From: Pieris napi
Taxonomy: Eukaryota; Arthropoda; Insecta; Lepidoptera; Pieridae
Assembly: GCF_905475465.1 (NCBI RefSeq)
Contig: NC_062253.1
Location: forward strand, 9,610,001 to 9,674,000
Direction of reading: 5' to 3'
DNA length: 64,000 bases
In this document: positions 12,331 to 23,634 of the stretch, one piece after another
Position numbering within the stretch: position 1 is the first letter of the stretch
Layout: each line of letters opens with the position of its first letter
Made by a program: the position numbers and the translations under genes
Notes under the pieces: model-generated
Seen by the model: only the letters and a program-made list of their open reading frames with translations
Database searches by the model: none
Told to the model about the DNA's origin: nothing

Positions 12331-12507
12331 TAAGCGATTCCTCTTTCACCAACTCAGCAATTATTTTTAGCTTAGGCTATATGTAACGTTTAAAGTCGAA
12401 TTCTCGCTTTCTATGATCACGTATCCCGACGTGAAAAACACTCCATAGACTGGTGATGCAGAAGGGTGGAAGGACAAGAGTTCCTGGTAGGATCAATTCA
12501 AGAACGA

Positions 12508-12760
12508 CGACTCATTGGTCTAGTGGCTAGTACCCCTGACTGCGAATCCATGGGTCCCGGGTTCGATCCCCGGCTGAGACGAACATCGATGTGATTAGCA
12601 TTTGGTGTTGTGCTTAGGTCTTGGGCGTTTAAATATGTATTTATATGTCTATCTATCTATAATATGTATGTATATCCGTTGCCTAGTACCCATAACACTA
12701 GCTTCACCAACTTAGCATGGGACTAGGTCAATTGGTGTGAATTGTCTTTAAAAAAAAAAA
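12508..12760 (+). repeat. tRNA-derived SINE, type 2, copy 1
   Basis: The head reads like a tRNA, with A-box TGGTCTAGTGGCTAGTACC and B-box GGGTTCGATCCCCGGC. The body contains ATTTGGTGTTGTGCTTAGGT and ends in an A-run at about 12750. Copies: 45718-45972 (reverse) and 55209-55455. Confidence 0.8.
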
Positions 12761-13890
12761 CTACTAAACCATCCTCTCCATAATACTCAAGGATGGCGGC
12801 TGTCCGTGATGATTGTCGCAGGGTTGTCAAGAGAATGGTTACTCCAAAGTGTCAACCACGACGCCTTTGTCAAGTGAGTTGGCTCAGGGAGAGAGAGCAT
12901 GAGGGATTTTGAAGTGAAACTTCTTTATCCGCATAAGGGTAAATTTTTTACGGAACGTCACGAAGATGTGCTGTGTTTTTGTTAAAGAAAAGGGAGAGAC
13001 CGAAAGAGACCGATTGAGAGAGAGTGAGAAGGGTGAATTACCTGATAGAATTTCTATTTTTAAAATTAAAATTTCGTAATGAAATATTAGTAGTTTGTAT
13101 TTTATGCAAAATAATTTATTAAAATCTCAAACGACGAATTGTAAATTAAAATGCCACGTGTTTTTATTATCGAAGAAATAAATTTAAAAAATTTAATTTA
13201 TTATTTGTATTAATTTTTAACACTTAATATTTTAATGACAATTAAATTCATTAAATTCCTAACATATTTCCTTCCAAGTCTCGGAAATATAAAGTTTTAG
13301 AGTATAAATATGAACAAGAGATAAAAATTTGCTTGCCAAAGAAGTTTCACTTCTGACATGTATATGCTTTGTACGCACGCACTTTTATTTATAATTACAA
13401 AAGTAAATACAAAAGTTTCTACTTTATTAAAACTAGCATATTTTAAATTTAAAAAAGACTGTCGTCATGGCATACATTATACATTTTTAACACATGTAAA
13501 TGACATAGGATTTGCATAAGTTGGCTCCTCTTATTCCAGAAGCAAATACTTCCAAGAAAACTCGGCCCCCGCAATTTAAAGTCTAGATTTAGTCGGCAAA
13601 GTACACAGGCAGTAAAATGGTTAACGCTCATAAATGTCCAAAATTTTTCGCGCATTGAATGCCAAATTGTATTCGTGGACTTCATTAGCTTAAGCAGTTC
13701 AATGACCTTGTCGTTCTGGTTATGTCATGTGTCCGGTTTGACTTATGAGTTATTTGTTTCGTTAAATATTGGCTATGTATACATTATAAATTCACTGTTT
13801 TCTTTGATTACTTAAGAATTTCAGTTTTTTTCTAATTGATAGGTACTATAGGTACTAGAAAAATCGAGTTTCTAATTATAATATATAGCT

Positions 13891-14406
13891 CAGACCATCG
13901 TTTCGCAACCATTTTTATGTCGCGACCCACGAAAAAGCCAAAAAGATAAGTAAAACAGTCTTGGGACCCCGTCACTAAAATTATAATATGTAATACTAGC
14001 TGTTCCCTGCCACGCTTTGCTGTGGCACATTGTGATTGAATGGTTGAGAAATGAGAAACAAAACAAAGAAAACATATCATATAAGTTTAATTTTGCAATA
14101 CTTGTGGAAAATAAAAAAAAATGATGAAAAAATATATAAAAACAATCCTTGATACAGATTATATATCATGCTATAATTTCAGCTCGATCGGTGCAGAACT
14201 TTTTGAGTTTTTGAAGCATACACAAACCATCATAACATTTATATATATATATATATAGATGTACAATGTACAGAGCATACATTTTTATCAGCTATACCTT
14301 ACGTTATATTAGCCTTCATTGATTTTAACCTCAGAATACTTGAACCCCTTTAAAACAAACTCGATCCCCCCAAGGTTCGCGACCCCCCGCTTGAGAAACG
14401 ATGGCT
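13891..14406. mobile_element. hAT-like inverted-repeat element with a nested insertion
   Basis: The left end contains CATCGTTTCGCAACC and GTCGCGACCCAC. The right end contains TTCGCGACCCCCCGCTTGAG and AACGATGG, its inverted counterpart. Such CAG…GTCGCGACCC ends are common in hAT elements. A second repeat (13995-14245) sits inside. Confidence 0.5.
13995..14245 (+). repeat. Interspersed repeat starting CTAGCTGTTCCCTGCCACGC
   Basis: Matches, in reverse orientation, bases 30735-30985: both have CTAGCTGTTCCCTGCCACGC and the run TGTGGCACATTGTGATT. The other end reads AAAACTTAAAAGTTCTGCAC or its diverged form. Class not determined; possibly a Helitron-like element. Confidence 0.6.
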
Positions 14407-14600
14407 TAGACAATTCAAATGTGTGTAGCATAAGACACATATTTAAACGGTTACAAATATATTTATACCATTGCAACATATTGTTTTACCTTGGTATACA
14501 TATTCTTCTTTATATTGGATATTGGGGTTTTCTTAGGGGCTATTTTTCACAAAAAAAAACACTATTTAATTTGGTACTCTATTATATAATTTAATTTGGT

Positions 14601-15278
14601 CTACGATCTCGCAATTGCAACTGAAATTGCATCACCAGTATCACTTTGTGACGTACTTACGGCGCCACCTTTGCAACCAGAACACGGTTGATGAGCATTT
14701 TTATCTCTAAAATCATTATTTTTATAATCTTGGTAACTTTGAGATGCTTCTTGATTGTGACGCCAGAATGGTGGCCCAAAATGGCGGTGGTGGGGGCCAA
14801 AATGGCTGTTCTTCTGAATTATTTGGAGGTGCGTTGTATGGAACCCGCTTGAGACGAATTAGCACGCCATCTGTTGGTGTAAAATAATATTTAAAAGTTC
14901 TTTGTGGTGAATTATTTTCAGTAAAATTAAACTAAGTTACTAGTTGACTATTATCCGATATCCCGTTATCTTTCAATGGGGTTTGGGGCAGACACATTTC
15001 CGTGGTTTTTTTCATTGATTTTAAGATAATAACTACGCACTGATTATCCCAAGCCACGAAGACGGCACTATTTGTTTGCGCTAAAAAGAAATCGAATTTC
15101 TCCTTTTCAATCGTTCTCGATGATTAAACTTATGAACTTATCGTGTATGGTCGGCTTCTAATACAATTACTATTAACAAACAACTGCTAATTTATAATAC
15201 GATAAGAAACAACTCACTGTCCGTAGGATAGCAGCTCACTGCCAGAATTGCAATTAATAATAGTAACAATCTCAACAT
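14601..15278 (-). pseudogene. Gene C: gene D paralogue with a one-base frameshift
   Basis: Exon 1 is 15278-15218: MLRLLLLLIAILAVSCYPTD, signal peptide, donor GTGAGT. Exon 2 is 14870-14601. From the acceptor the frame reads NGVLIRLKRVPYNAPPNN and then EEQPFWPPPPPFW. The continuation that makes sense lies in another frame: PPFWRHNQEASQSYQDYK, then CSGCKGGAVSTSQSDTGDAI and a stop at 14601-14603. The switch is near 14773-14778. The joined length is 331 bases, one more than a multiple of three. The C-terminus parallels gene D (CSTCAGNGG … GSAISIAFGG), and R-L-K-R sits where the others have R-x-x-R. It is either a fresh pseudogene, a polymorphism or an assembly error. Confidence 0.75.
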
Positions 15279-16137
15279 TTTCGTGAAATATGTTACGAAC
15301 TGCGCGATGTTAGAAATATATACTTAAATGTTATTGATAAGACAAATTGACATTCCTAGAAAAATATGGAGTCGTTAATACGTTGTGTACACGTTTCGGC
15401 TGACACATTCATATTGTTTGCATGGAATTTTTGATTATGTATCCTAGTCCGTGATGAGATTCATAATAAGATATAGTTTATTTTCGCTATTTAATCGTAT
15501 TACTTTTTATTATTTATTTCTTATTATTTTAATTCGTCGTGATTTTTACACGCTTTATATTAGCTTCACCTGTATGTATGTAAGTATGTATGTATGTAAC
15601 CGACTCCGTTGGACTCGATTTTGACCCACTTTAAACGGACAGATTTAATTCAAACTTATAAAGAATCAGCGACAATATAATAATTTCATAGGTTTATCTC
15701 GAAAAAACAATGAAATTTTTTTAAAGTCCACAAAGCAATACGATTAAATTGAGACAACAAGTATTGCTGCGAGGACTAAAAAGGTTGCTCGATAGACGAA
15801 AAATATGGCACAGAGCGCCCCACGCTTTTTCACAATAATACCAGTATTTTTTGGTCATTACCATTTTCAGCCTAAATTAGGAATTATTTTTCACTTTTTA
15901 GTTTGATGTGCTTTAAAAGCGTGTTTTATAGTTTTTTTAAACTATATTTGTTTTCCACATTTTCAAGCATTGTTTCATACACATTATACATATTTAGCTA
16001 ATAATGTTTTTATTGGATTTCACATTAGTGAATAGGTTGTAGAGAAAGCGTTTCCCTAAATCAAATAGTTTTCAGGACTATCTGAAAAATCTAAAACTTG
16101 CACCGTTGCGTCCTGATTACCGTATAGTTTATAATTC
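15279..16137. other. Gene-free spacer upstream of gene C
   Basis: A possible TATA box (minus strand GTATATATTTC at 15313-15323) lies upstream of gene C. A TATG/TAAG tetramer run occurs at about 15575-15600. No coding signal otherwise. Confidence 0.4.
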
Positions 16138-16509
16138 TACTAGCAGACTCGGCCAAGCGTTGCTGTGGCTAAGGTTTTTGTTATATTACATAGTAGTAAA
16201 CTATTCAAAGGAAACGGTAGAAGAACACCAGTCATGGGGTCCACCATGCTTTTTTGGTGGTTATGTCATTAAATTGTAGCTTATGTGAAACGTTGGTACT
16301 TTCAACACAGCGCCATCTGTTAGAATTGTGACTGTCAAATAATAAACAAATAATTTGCAATAAAATATTATTGCGGGTATAAATTAAGATGTAACCTATC
16401 CTATCTTTTAAGTTAGATCAAACTGCACACGGTATGCAAATTTGATTGAAATCGGTTAAGTGGTTTAGCGTACAAACAACATGACACGTAATTTATGTAT
16501 ATAAAGATA
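16138..16509 (+). repeat. Interspersed repeat, copy 1 of 2
   Basis: Begins CTAGCAGACTCGGCCAAGCG and ends ACATGACACGTAATTTATGT. Very similar to 36474-36848, including GCGCCATCTGTTAGAATTGT in the middle. Resembles lepidopteran Helitron-like short elements, but no diagnostic end was verified. Confidence 0.6.
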
Positions 16510-16619
16510 ATTAAGATAAGATTGAAACGCATTTAGATTAAGGATGAACACAGTGTGGTATCAATATTATCTCACAAAATCGTCTAGGTAATAAAATAAA
16601 TTAATCCGTGCCCCTACAC

Positions 16620-16745
16620 CCTTTTTAGGTCTGGGCCTCAGATTTCTGTATCCATTCATGATCAATTGTAAATCTAATAGGCAAGTAGGTGATCAGCCAC
16701 CGGTGCCTGACACACGTCAACTTTTTGTGTCTAAGGAAAGCCGGT
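16620..16745 (-). repeat. SINE type 1, partial, reverse
   Basis: Complement of the 3' half of the element at 4239: AGGTCTGGGCCTCAGATTTC and AGTAGGTGATCAGCC are present. The tRNA-like head is missing. Confidence 0.65.
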
Positions 16746-16841
16746 AATCAGGATGTTTTATATCACTGTTCGGGCGATTGTTTAATACGCACATACGTAG
16801 AAAGAAAGTCAATTTGTGGAACAACCAAAGCACTGCTCTTA

Positions 16842-17736
16842 GGCGAATGCTACACGCTCGATAATTATCGTGATATTTATCGTGATATTTATCTTGTATT
16901 TTTTTAGTATACTACACACTCGATACGAATCGCGTCAGTACGACGGTAAATTTCATTGAGTACACTCGTACGTTTCGTATTATAATAATGAGTAACAATA
17001 TTAAGAAAGCTTGCGTTGCTATTATATTAGCGATAGCATTGAAAAAACGTATAAAGCGAAAGAAATGGGCGAAACATTGGTTTCAAGATAGAGAAAATAT
17101 ACACATCTGAATTTATTAAATCAAATTCGGCAACACCAAGAAATGGACGACTATCAATCGGCTTTTCATTTTTATTCAAATATTTCAGCATATGAAATAC
17201 CCAAGACTTTGGATTGTATACATTTTCCGCTGCAGCACCCGATCGCTTCGAATCTGTTATTTTTTTAAATTCTTTTCTATAGTTCGATTTTAATGAATTG
17301 ATATATGCAATCACGTCTTTAGCTGTCGCGTCTGGTTTAATTTTCTTAAAAATTTCAAGCAGCTGCTCATACGCATTCGCCCTTTTCACTTTATTAATTA
17401 TGTTTGCATTTGAGCTGTCCCATATCTCAGGTAGTGTTTCTAATACAAGTATAAATTCTTTCAAGTGTTTTTGGTCGTTTGTTTGAAGTGCGGCGGGCGC
17501 CGACTCAATATGCGCGTCCTCTTCCATCGCTGGCAGAATTAATTGTGACGCGATAAAAATCGACCAGAGACTAGACGCTCGATATTTATCGACGATAATT
17601 GATACGGATCGTGGATTTTTAGATTTCTAGAAATCCAGCGATCCGTATCACGTATCGTGATACGCCTGTACTACACATCGTGATTCTGGATCACGATCCA
17701 AATATCACGATAAATATCGAGCGTGTAGCATTCGCC
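16842..17736. mobile_element. Internally deleted PIF/Harbinger transposon
   Basis: Ends GGCGAATGCTACACGCTCGA and complement, followed by ATATTTATCGTGATATTTAT-type subterminal repeats. TTA flanks both sides (16839-16841 and 17737-17739), the Harbinger target duplication. On the plus strand at 16988 a 40-codon frame starts MSNNIKKACVAIILAIALKK and reaches KWAKHWFQDRENI. This is the N-terminus of a PIF-type transposase, cut off before any catalytic residue. On the minus strand lies the accessory MADF gene (17527-17027). So the element kept its ends and accessory gene but lost the transposase core. Confidence 0.85.
17027..17527 (-). CDS. MADF-domain protein of the Harbinger element
   Basis: An uninterrupted frame of 166 codons. 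Residues about 24-115 fit the MADF fold (a Myb/SANT-like DNA-binding domain). FILVLETLPEIWD is the first helix. AYEQLLEIFKK and INSLKSNYRKEFKKI give the conserved Y-R-x-E/F helix. PKSWVFHMLKYL is the final W/F-x-x-L block. In PIF/Harbinger elements a Myb-like partner protein helps transposase bind DNA and enter the nucleus. Here the usual downstream part is missing and the last 40 or so residues run antisense through the transposase remnant, so the C-terminus is probably an artefact of the deletion. Confidence 0.75.
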   Translation of the reverse strand: MEEDAHIESAPAALQTNDQKHLKEFILVLETLPEIWDSSNANIINKVKRANAYEQLLEIFKKIKPDATAKDVIAYINSLKSNYRKEFKKITDSKRSGAAAENVYNPKSWVFHMLKYLNKNEKPIDSRPFLGVAEFDLINSDVYIFSILKPMFRPFLSLYTFFQCYR

Positions 17737-18234
17737 TTAAAAACGTCCAGTAGTAAGTCTAAAGTGTATCATCAATACATATGACCCATCAAACCTAAGT
17801 CAAAGTACACTCAAAATATATGTTTGCATACTTTTTACACCTTTTGTAAGAAGGTTGATATATTTCACAGAACTCAAGGCAACCTTATGACGTGCGATAC
17901 GCAAATACGGACGGATAAAGGGAACGAAGCGTTTTGTTTCATCCAAGAAGGTTAAGGCATCTGTTTAAACCTTTTCTTGATTCTTTAGGATATTCTTCGG
18001 ATGATACGGATAAGTTTTATTACTCAGATAATGAAGAGTTGCTTAAGAACAGAATTAAACAACTGTCACAGTGATAATAATATAAAGTATACATATACAG
18101 ATATAAATTGTCTGGTTATTATTTAATTGGTATTGGTATCCTCAGAAAATAGAAGAAAGAAAATAAATAACATGGGTCAACATTGCACTTGTTTTATGTA
18201 TATTGTAGTGCAAAAATTCAATTACCCTCATGTA

Positions 18235-18307
18235 GCCGAAATAGCTCAGTTGGGAGAGCGTTAGACTGAAGATCTAAAGGTCCCTGGTTCGATCCCTGGT
18301 TTCGGCA
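18235..18307 (+). tRNA. tRNA-Phe (GAA)
   Basis: 73 bases. The acceptor stem GCCGAAA pairs with TTTCGGC, with discriminator A. A-box TAGCTCAGTTGG, anticodon loop CTGAAGA with GAA at 18268-18270, B-box GGTTCGATCC. No intron. A T-run just after (about 18312) can serve as the Pol III terminator. Identical in sequence to the copy at 38819-38891. Confidence 0.97.
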
Positions 18308-18616
18308 ATTACTTTTTATGTTTTTTTGTAGCAAATAAAATATCATTTAGCTAGGTAACACAATGAACGCTGTGAATGTAACAAAAAATAAGAACTGGCA
18401 ATAAACTTACGGCCAATTATTTAATCGCCATGTTAAAAGGAGCTATTTATTGTTATTACCAAATTCAAGACTTTTTTTAGGTATTATTTTTTGAGAGTAT
18501 TCCAATACATTTCATTTTTAGCACTACATAATATTATATTCGTTTGGGTGTATAAATAACCATTATAAATAATTGTATGTGATGTACGACATTTAACTTC
18601 AAGTTTGCAACCCTAA

Positions 18617-18864
18617 GGGTCTGTTTCACAATGTACGGATAAGTTCTACATAAGTTCCAAATTAGCTATTTATTACTTATTGGTAGGATAAACACTATTG
18701 TTGCGTTTCACGACTGTCATATAGTGCTATTCGTCACATAAAGTCCATCATAAGCTATGAGTCCGATAAATGTCAAATAGCACAATTTATCTTCCTTATT
18801 ATTTAACTAATTAATGTGTTGCATAGCTATTTGGTACTTTATCCATACATTGTGAAACAGATCC
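18617..18864. mobile_element. MITE with TAA duplication, GGGTCTGTTTCACAATG ends
   Basis: Left end GGGTCTGTTTCACAATGTAC, right end complement (TACATTGTGAAACAGATCC), TAA at 18614-18616 and 18865-18867. No coding capacity. The three-base duplication fits Harbinger-like elements. Confidence 0.75.
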
Positions 18865-19332
18865 TAAATATGAATATTTCGACAGTTGCTTTTAATATTT
18901 TATGCTTTTAATTTTCTAAACTTGGTACTTATTACGATTTCGATTCTTTTTTCAGAATTCTGAGATAGAATATATAGAATTCTTTGCTGAGATATTCATT
19001 CGGCGGTATATTGTGTGGTATTGAAATGGGAGCTAAGTTAGGCACGGTATACCATAAAATATTTTTTCTTTGTGTTTAGCGTGGGACCACACTTAGGTTT
19101 TAGTTTGAAACTCTTTATAATTAAATTGCATATTAAATAATTCGAAAATTCATCAAATACAGACAAATTTTCTTAAATTGCCACAGTATTTTAGGTAGGA
19201 ATTGTATTTTTATATCAATAAAAAGCAAAACTCAACAAGAATAATTATATTTTATTTACAAGGAAGAAGCACAAATACATCAAGAACACATCACAATTAA
19301 CATCGGTAATAAAAATAGATGAACTGAATACT

Positions 19333-21591
19333 TTAACCGCCAAATGCAATGGAAATAGCTGACCCACTGTGACTCTTGGCATTACTGTAGGCATATCCAC
19401 CATTTCCAGCACAAGTACTGCATCCAGTCTTTTGTGCTGCTTCTAAGCCTTGAGAAGCAAGATTTAAGGCTCCTCCAATAGAACCACTGCCAGCACTTTG
19501 CGATTCACTGTTTCCGCTGGTCAATTCAGGTCCTGATTGTTGCTGTTGCAATTCTTGATTAGCTTGATATTTGGAGTTAAAACCGTTACTATGACCGTGA
19601 TCATGTCCATATCCTGAGAACCCTCTCCCATAGCCAAAGCCTCTGCCGTGGGCGTAAGAAGAAGCTTGGCTGCTAGCACTATTTCCACCTTGTAGATTCT
19701 GCTGTTTGAGTTGCTCTTCTTGGCTTAATGTAGCTTGACCTTGCTGTTTATTAAAACCTTCTTGACCTACGTGTTGGCCAAATCCAATTTGGCCTTGTGA
19801 TTGGCCAAATGCACCGTGATGTTGCTCTTTCTGGCTTAATGTAGCTTGCTGTTTATTAAAACCTCCTTGACCTACGTGTTGGCCAAATCCAACTTGGCCT
19901 TGTGATTTGCCAAAGGCACCTTGCTCTTCCTGGGTTAGTGTAGCTTGACCTTGCTGTTTATTAAAACCTCCTTGATCTAAATGTTGGCCAAATCCAACTT
20001 GGCCTTGTGATTTGCCAAAGGCACCTTGATCTTGCTCTTCCTGGGTTAGTGTAGCTTGACCTTGCTGTTTATTAAAACCTTCTTGACCTACGTGTTGGCC
20101 AAATCCAACTTGGCCTTGTAATTGGCCAAAGGCACCTTGATTTTGCTCTTCCTGGGTTAGTGTAGCTTGACCTTGCTGTTTATTAAAACCTCCTTGATCT
20201 AAATGTTGGCCAAATCCAACTTGGCCTTGTGATTGGCCAAAGGCACCTTGATTTTGTTCTTTCTGGCTAAATGAAGCTTGACCTTGCTGTTTATTAAAAC
20301 CTCCTTGATCTAAATGTTGGCCAAATCCAACTTGGCCTTGTGATTGGCCAAAGGCACCTTGCTTTTGGTCTTTCTGGCTTAATGTAGCTTGACCTTGTTG
20401 TTTATTAAAACCTCCTTGATGTACGTGTTGGTCAAATCCAACTTGGCCTTGTGATTGGCCAAAGGCACCTTGATTTTGGTCTTTCTGGCTAAATGAAGCT
20501 TGACCTTGTTGTTTATTAAAACCTCCTTGACGTACGTGTTGGTCAAATCCAACTTGGCCTTGTGATTGGCCAAAGGTGCCTTTATATTGCTGATGACCAA
20601 CACCAGCTAGTCCTTTCTGTTGACCATAACCGCTTTGGACAGTTTGCTGGCCATTTCCACCATTAAGCCCAACTTGTTCTTTCAGCTGATTATTTTGTTG
20701 CCCAAAAGCTACGCCCACTTTATTTTTTTGCCCAGATTCTGCATCGAAGCCCGCTTGAGTGTCAAGATTTGATTGCTCTTGATCACCTTTTTCAGAATGT
20801 ATGCCCCCACTAACTAACTCCACTTGTTGTTGGTCATTACCTTTTACTGAACCAAATGATGAGCTATGTGCGCTGGAACTGCTGAAACCACCGCTTTGAT
20901 CACCGCCTGTTAATTTACCTCCTGCTTGTGCGCTATCGTGACTTGATGAATAGAATCCATTGCCTTTACTAAGGTCAGCGGCTCCGATACCACTCGCTGA
21001 GCTACTTGCACCAAGGTTTAACTGTCCATGGCTCCCAGAGCCACTCTGGCCGTTCAATCCAGAACCTTCAGCTTCAAACTTTCCTCCACCACTTTGGAAA
21101 GAATAACGAGCTTCTTTATGAGCACTGAATTGTCCACCGAAACCACCAGAATGGTCGCCTCTGTTGCCATCACCAAAACCAGCTATTAATTTGCCAGAAG
21201 TCCCAGTAGATTGAACCGAATCATCATCATCACAGTCAGCTGATGCTAGCGATAATGCTTGTCCAGTAGCCGATGCAGTATTTGTGGCACTAGCAGCAGC
21301 GCCACTGTATACTCCATTGGTGTTTCCATCAGCGCTTTTTGCAATTCCACTCCAATTGTTTGTTTGGAAAAATGGGAATGGTGGAGGTGGGTGGAATCCA
21401 AAACCGCCGTAATATGGCGATCTTGCATCCCGATGCAATATAGAACCTTAAAAAGAAAATTAACTTGATACACATTTCATGTATGATTGAGATTTACGGA
21501 TTCACAGCAATCCCTTACCTGGATATCCGTAAACTGCAATAAATGCAGTCGAAATAAATATTGATACTATCAGCAGGTCCAGTCTAGTCAT
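19333..21591 (-). CDS. Large secreted Gln/Gly-rich repeat protein, gene D
   Basis: Exon 1 is 21591-21519 and encodes MTRLDLLIVSIFISTAFIAV then YGYP, with donor GTAAGG. Exon 2 is 21446-19333. Split codon G|GT, phase 1. The joined frame is 2187 bases, 728 residues. The mature start is GSILHRDARSPYYGGFGF, with R-D-A-R before Ser-Pro, then a proline patch (HPPPPFPFF), an acidic DCDDDDS near residue 97 and a Gly/Ser-rich stretch to about residue 260. Residues about 316-607 are eight tandem units of 33-37 residues, consensus near FGQSQGQVGFGQHLDQGGFN and KQQGQATLTQEEQNQGA. The tail holds CSTCAGNGG and ends SGSAISIAFGG. Hydrophilic, Gln-rich repeats resemble sericin-type glue proteins in style only; no homology to a named sericin is claimed. 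Largest and best expressed-looking member of the cluster, with a clear TATA box and initiator. Confidence 0.92.
19690..20585 (-). repeat. Coding tandem array of about 111-bp units in gene D
   Basis: Eight units encoding the 33-37 residue repeat. Two units are shorter: near 19915 the NQ/DQ before GA is missing, and near 19845 the GQ of KQQGQ is missing. Neighbouring units are nearly identical at DNA level, as expected of unequal exchange. Confidence 0.9.
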
Positions 21592-21608
21592 CTTGCCGGA
21601 AATACTAA

Positions 21609-21643
21609 GTCTGATCAATTACAGAGAACGTTGTGGTTTTATA
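21609..21643 (-). promoter_or_regulatory. TATA box and initiator of gene D
   Basis: The minus strand reads TATAAAA at 21643-21637 and, 22 bases further, the initiator-like ATCAGAC at 21615-21609. The start codon follows 18 bases later, giving a very short leader. Confidence 0.65.
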
Positions 21644-21659
21644 TCACTAACAAATCCTA

Positions 21660-22900
21660 TTCCACGAATAATATGTCCTAATATCACAAATAGATCATAA
21701 TGCATTAGGTAAATATTACGTTTCAACAAAATTCGCACAAGCTGTGTATTTTCCGAAATTATATAGACAAAACAAGTTTTGTTTGCGCCCAGACAGCAGA
21801 ATGTGAAACATAATTACGATAATATAACTCTTTCGAGATGGGAAAACTCAATAAATGTGTAATTAGTACACCGACAGTACAGTACTTTAAATATTTATTT
21901 AAGCATTTAACATCACAAATACTTCGAGATAAAAAATAATATATAAAAATTCTAATTTCTATTACTACTAGTATGATACGTGTAATGATTGAACGTTTGG
22001 GCATTACCAAAAAAATTGATGAACCAGATGTCCCGCTCCTGATCGATTTCCTTTTCACTGCTTAAGCAAAAGCAAACAATACAGTCTTCATTTATCTTTT
22101 TATCACAGCGTTAATACAATTTGACAGCAACAGATGAAACAGTACTTTAGTTATAGAGTGCAGTTAGAATAATTTAGTTTTTATCAATAATCCCTTATTA
22201 ATAATAATAAATTGATATTTAAGGAAATTTGTAAATTAAAATGAGTTAATATACATATAGCGTCTTCTCGATAAAAATCATCTCTCGACAACATTAAGAA
22301 CATAATTACAATACAAAAAAGTGTGATAGTAAACTGTGCATTATTCTATTGATACACCTATTGTATACCGTATAATCCCATCATTAATTTGAGTAGACAG
22401 GAAGCTTCCATGCGCAAGCTTGACTAGACTAGACTCTAATATCGGCAGTGCCAATGCATTTTTCATTCTAAGCGCTATTGATAACAATTCGCACAGTGAG
22501 AGTAAAAATTGTTGGTAACATTCAGGATTGTAATTATATTTAATTTTTTATTTAAAACTGTGTTTTTCAACCTTTTGTGTGCCATGCCCATGACGAGGCC
22601 AGTTATTATTAAAATAATTGTATTTCATTGGTCAACATTAGACTCGGCACTTTTTAATTTTGTTTGGAAGTTATAATTGTGTATTGCAGATGCAACTGCA
22701 ACAGTGCAACTAGTTCATAGTTGGAAAAATTAGTCCGATGAGATTAAATTACATAAATGGAGGATATGTAAGTAGGATTGTTCAAAGTATTGAATATTGT
22801 TATTTATAACTGGCTGTATATATGTAGCGTTTATAAACATTTATATTATATTTGTCAATTTCGTTATTAATAAATTAAAAGTATGCCTGTTCGAATCTAA
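21660..22900. other. Gene-free spacer between genes E and D
   Basis: No gene signal. A short hAT-like left end (GTGTTTTTCAACCTTTTGTG) lies at about 22560. The remainder is AT-rich sequence without recognised structure. Confidence 0.4.
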
Positions 22901-22948
22901 AGGTAAATAAATGTGTAACTAACAGTAACAATAAAACATTTATTTCAT

Positions 22949-23612
22949 TCAAAAACGTCGACCGAATCCACCCTGTCCAAATCCGCCATGTCCAGATCCG
23001 CCTTGTCCAAATCCACCCTGCCCAAATCCACCCTGTCCAAATCCGCCCTGTCCAAATCCGCCATGCCCAGATCCGCCTTGTCCAAATCCGCCCTGTCCAA
23101 ATCCTCCCTGTCCAAATCCGCCCTGTCCAAATCCGCCCTGTCCAAATCCTCCCTGTCCAAATCCACCCTGTCCAAATGCGCCCTGTCCAAATCCACCCTG
23201 TCCAAATCCACCCTGTCCAAATCCGGGTCCGCCAAAACCACTTTTTCCAAAGCCTGGCTGTGAGGAACCTCCACCAAATTGTGGAGACCGAGCTTTCCGG
23301 ACTCCTATAGCGGAATTCAAAAAATATATATGATGGTAATAAAATTCATTATTAATGTACTACGAATTAATTTTTGTACTCTATCAAAATCGACAATACA
23401 AACAAACATATAATAGTATACAAACATACACTGTAAGCCAGTTTTACTTATTTTTAGCCAAGTAGCAGGTATCCAAAGAAATATTTGTCTAGTTGAAACT
23501 ATTCCAAAACTTTGCGCGATTCATGAAATACTAATTATAAATTACCTGCTAATGATACGCCTACATTGAGAAGAACTAAAACCAAAACAAAGCAAATACT
23601 TAAACGGCACAT
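22949..23612 (-). CDS. Secreted FGQGG-repeat protein, gene E
   Basis: Exon 1 is 23612-23546: MCRLSICFVLVLVLLNVGVS then LA, a signal peptide, donor GTAATT. Exon 2 is 23304-22949. Split codon G|GA, phase 1; 423 joined bases, 140 residues. After the intron: GVRKARSPQFGGGSSQPGFG, with R-K-A-R before Ser-Pro. The rest is a tandem run of about 17 FGQGG pentapeptides (variants GSGHGG and AFGQGG), ending GFGRRF. No cysteine and no FGK tail. The 15-base DNA unit is highly uniform, so long open frames on the other strand and in other frames are by-products. Probably an elastic or structural secreted protein; role not shown. Confidence 0.9.
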
Positions 23613-23634
23613 ATTTGGATGATTTTACAAATAA

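Noticed and set aside
13449..13685. 78-codon minus-strand frame (FKLRGPSFLGSICFW)
   Set aside because: No recognisable domain, splice partner or promoter. I could not support it as a gene.
20379..20603. Alternative minus-strand frame in gene D (KAPLANHKAKLDL repeats)
   Set aside because: Frame-shifted reading of the 111-bp repeat, with no start context or continuation.
22988..23263. Plus-strand frame rich in LSKS repeats opposite gene E
   Set aside because: It is the complement of the FGQGG repeat. The minus strand has signal peptide, splice sites and promoter, while the plus strand has none.
2145..23612. Cluster genes as egg chorion genes
   Set aside because: Chorion genes also have two exons with a signal-peptide intron, but they are usually paired divergently and have Cys- and Gly-rich arms around a conserved central domain. 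Here all genes point one way and lack that domain.
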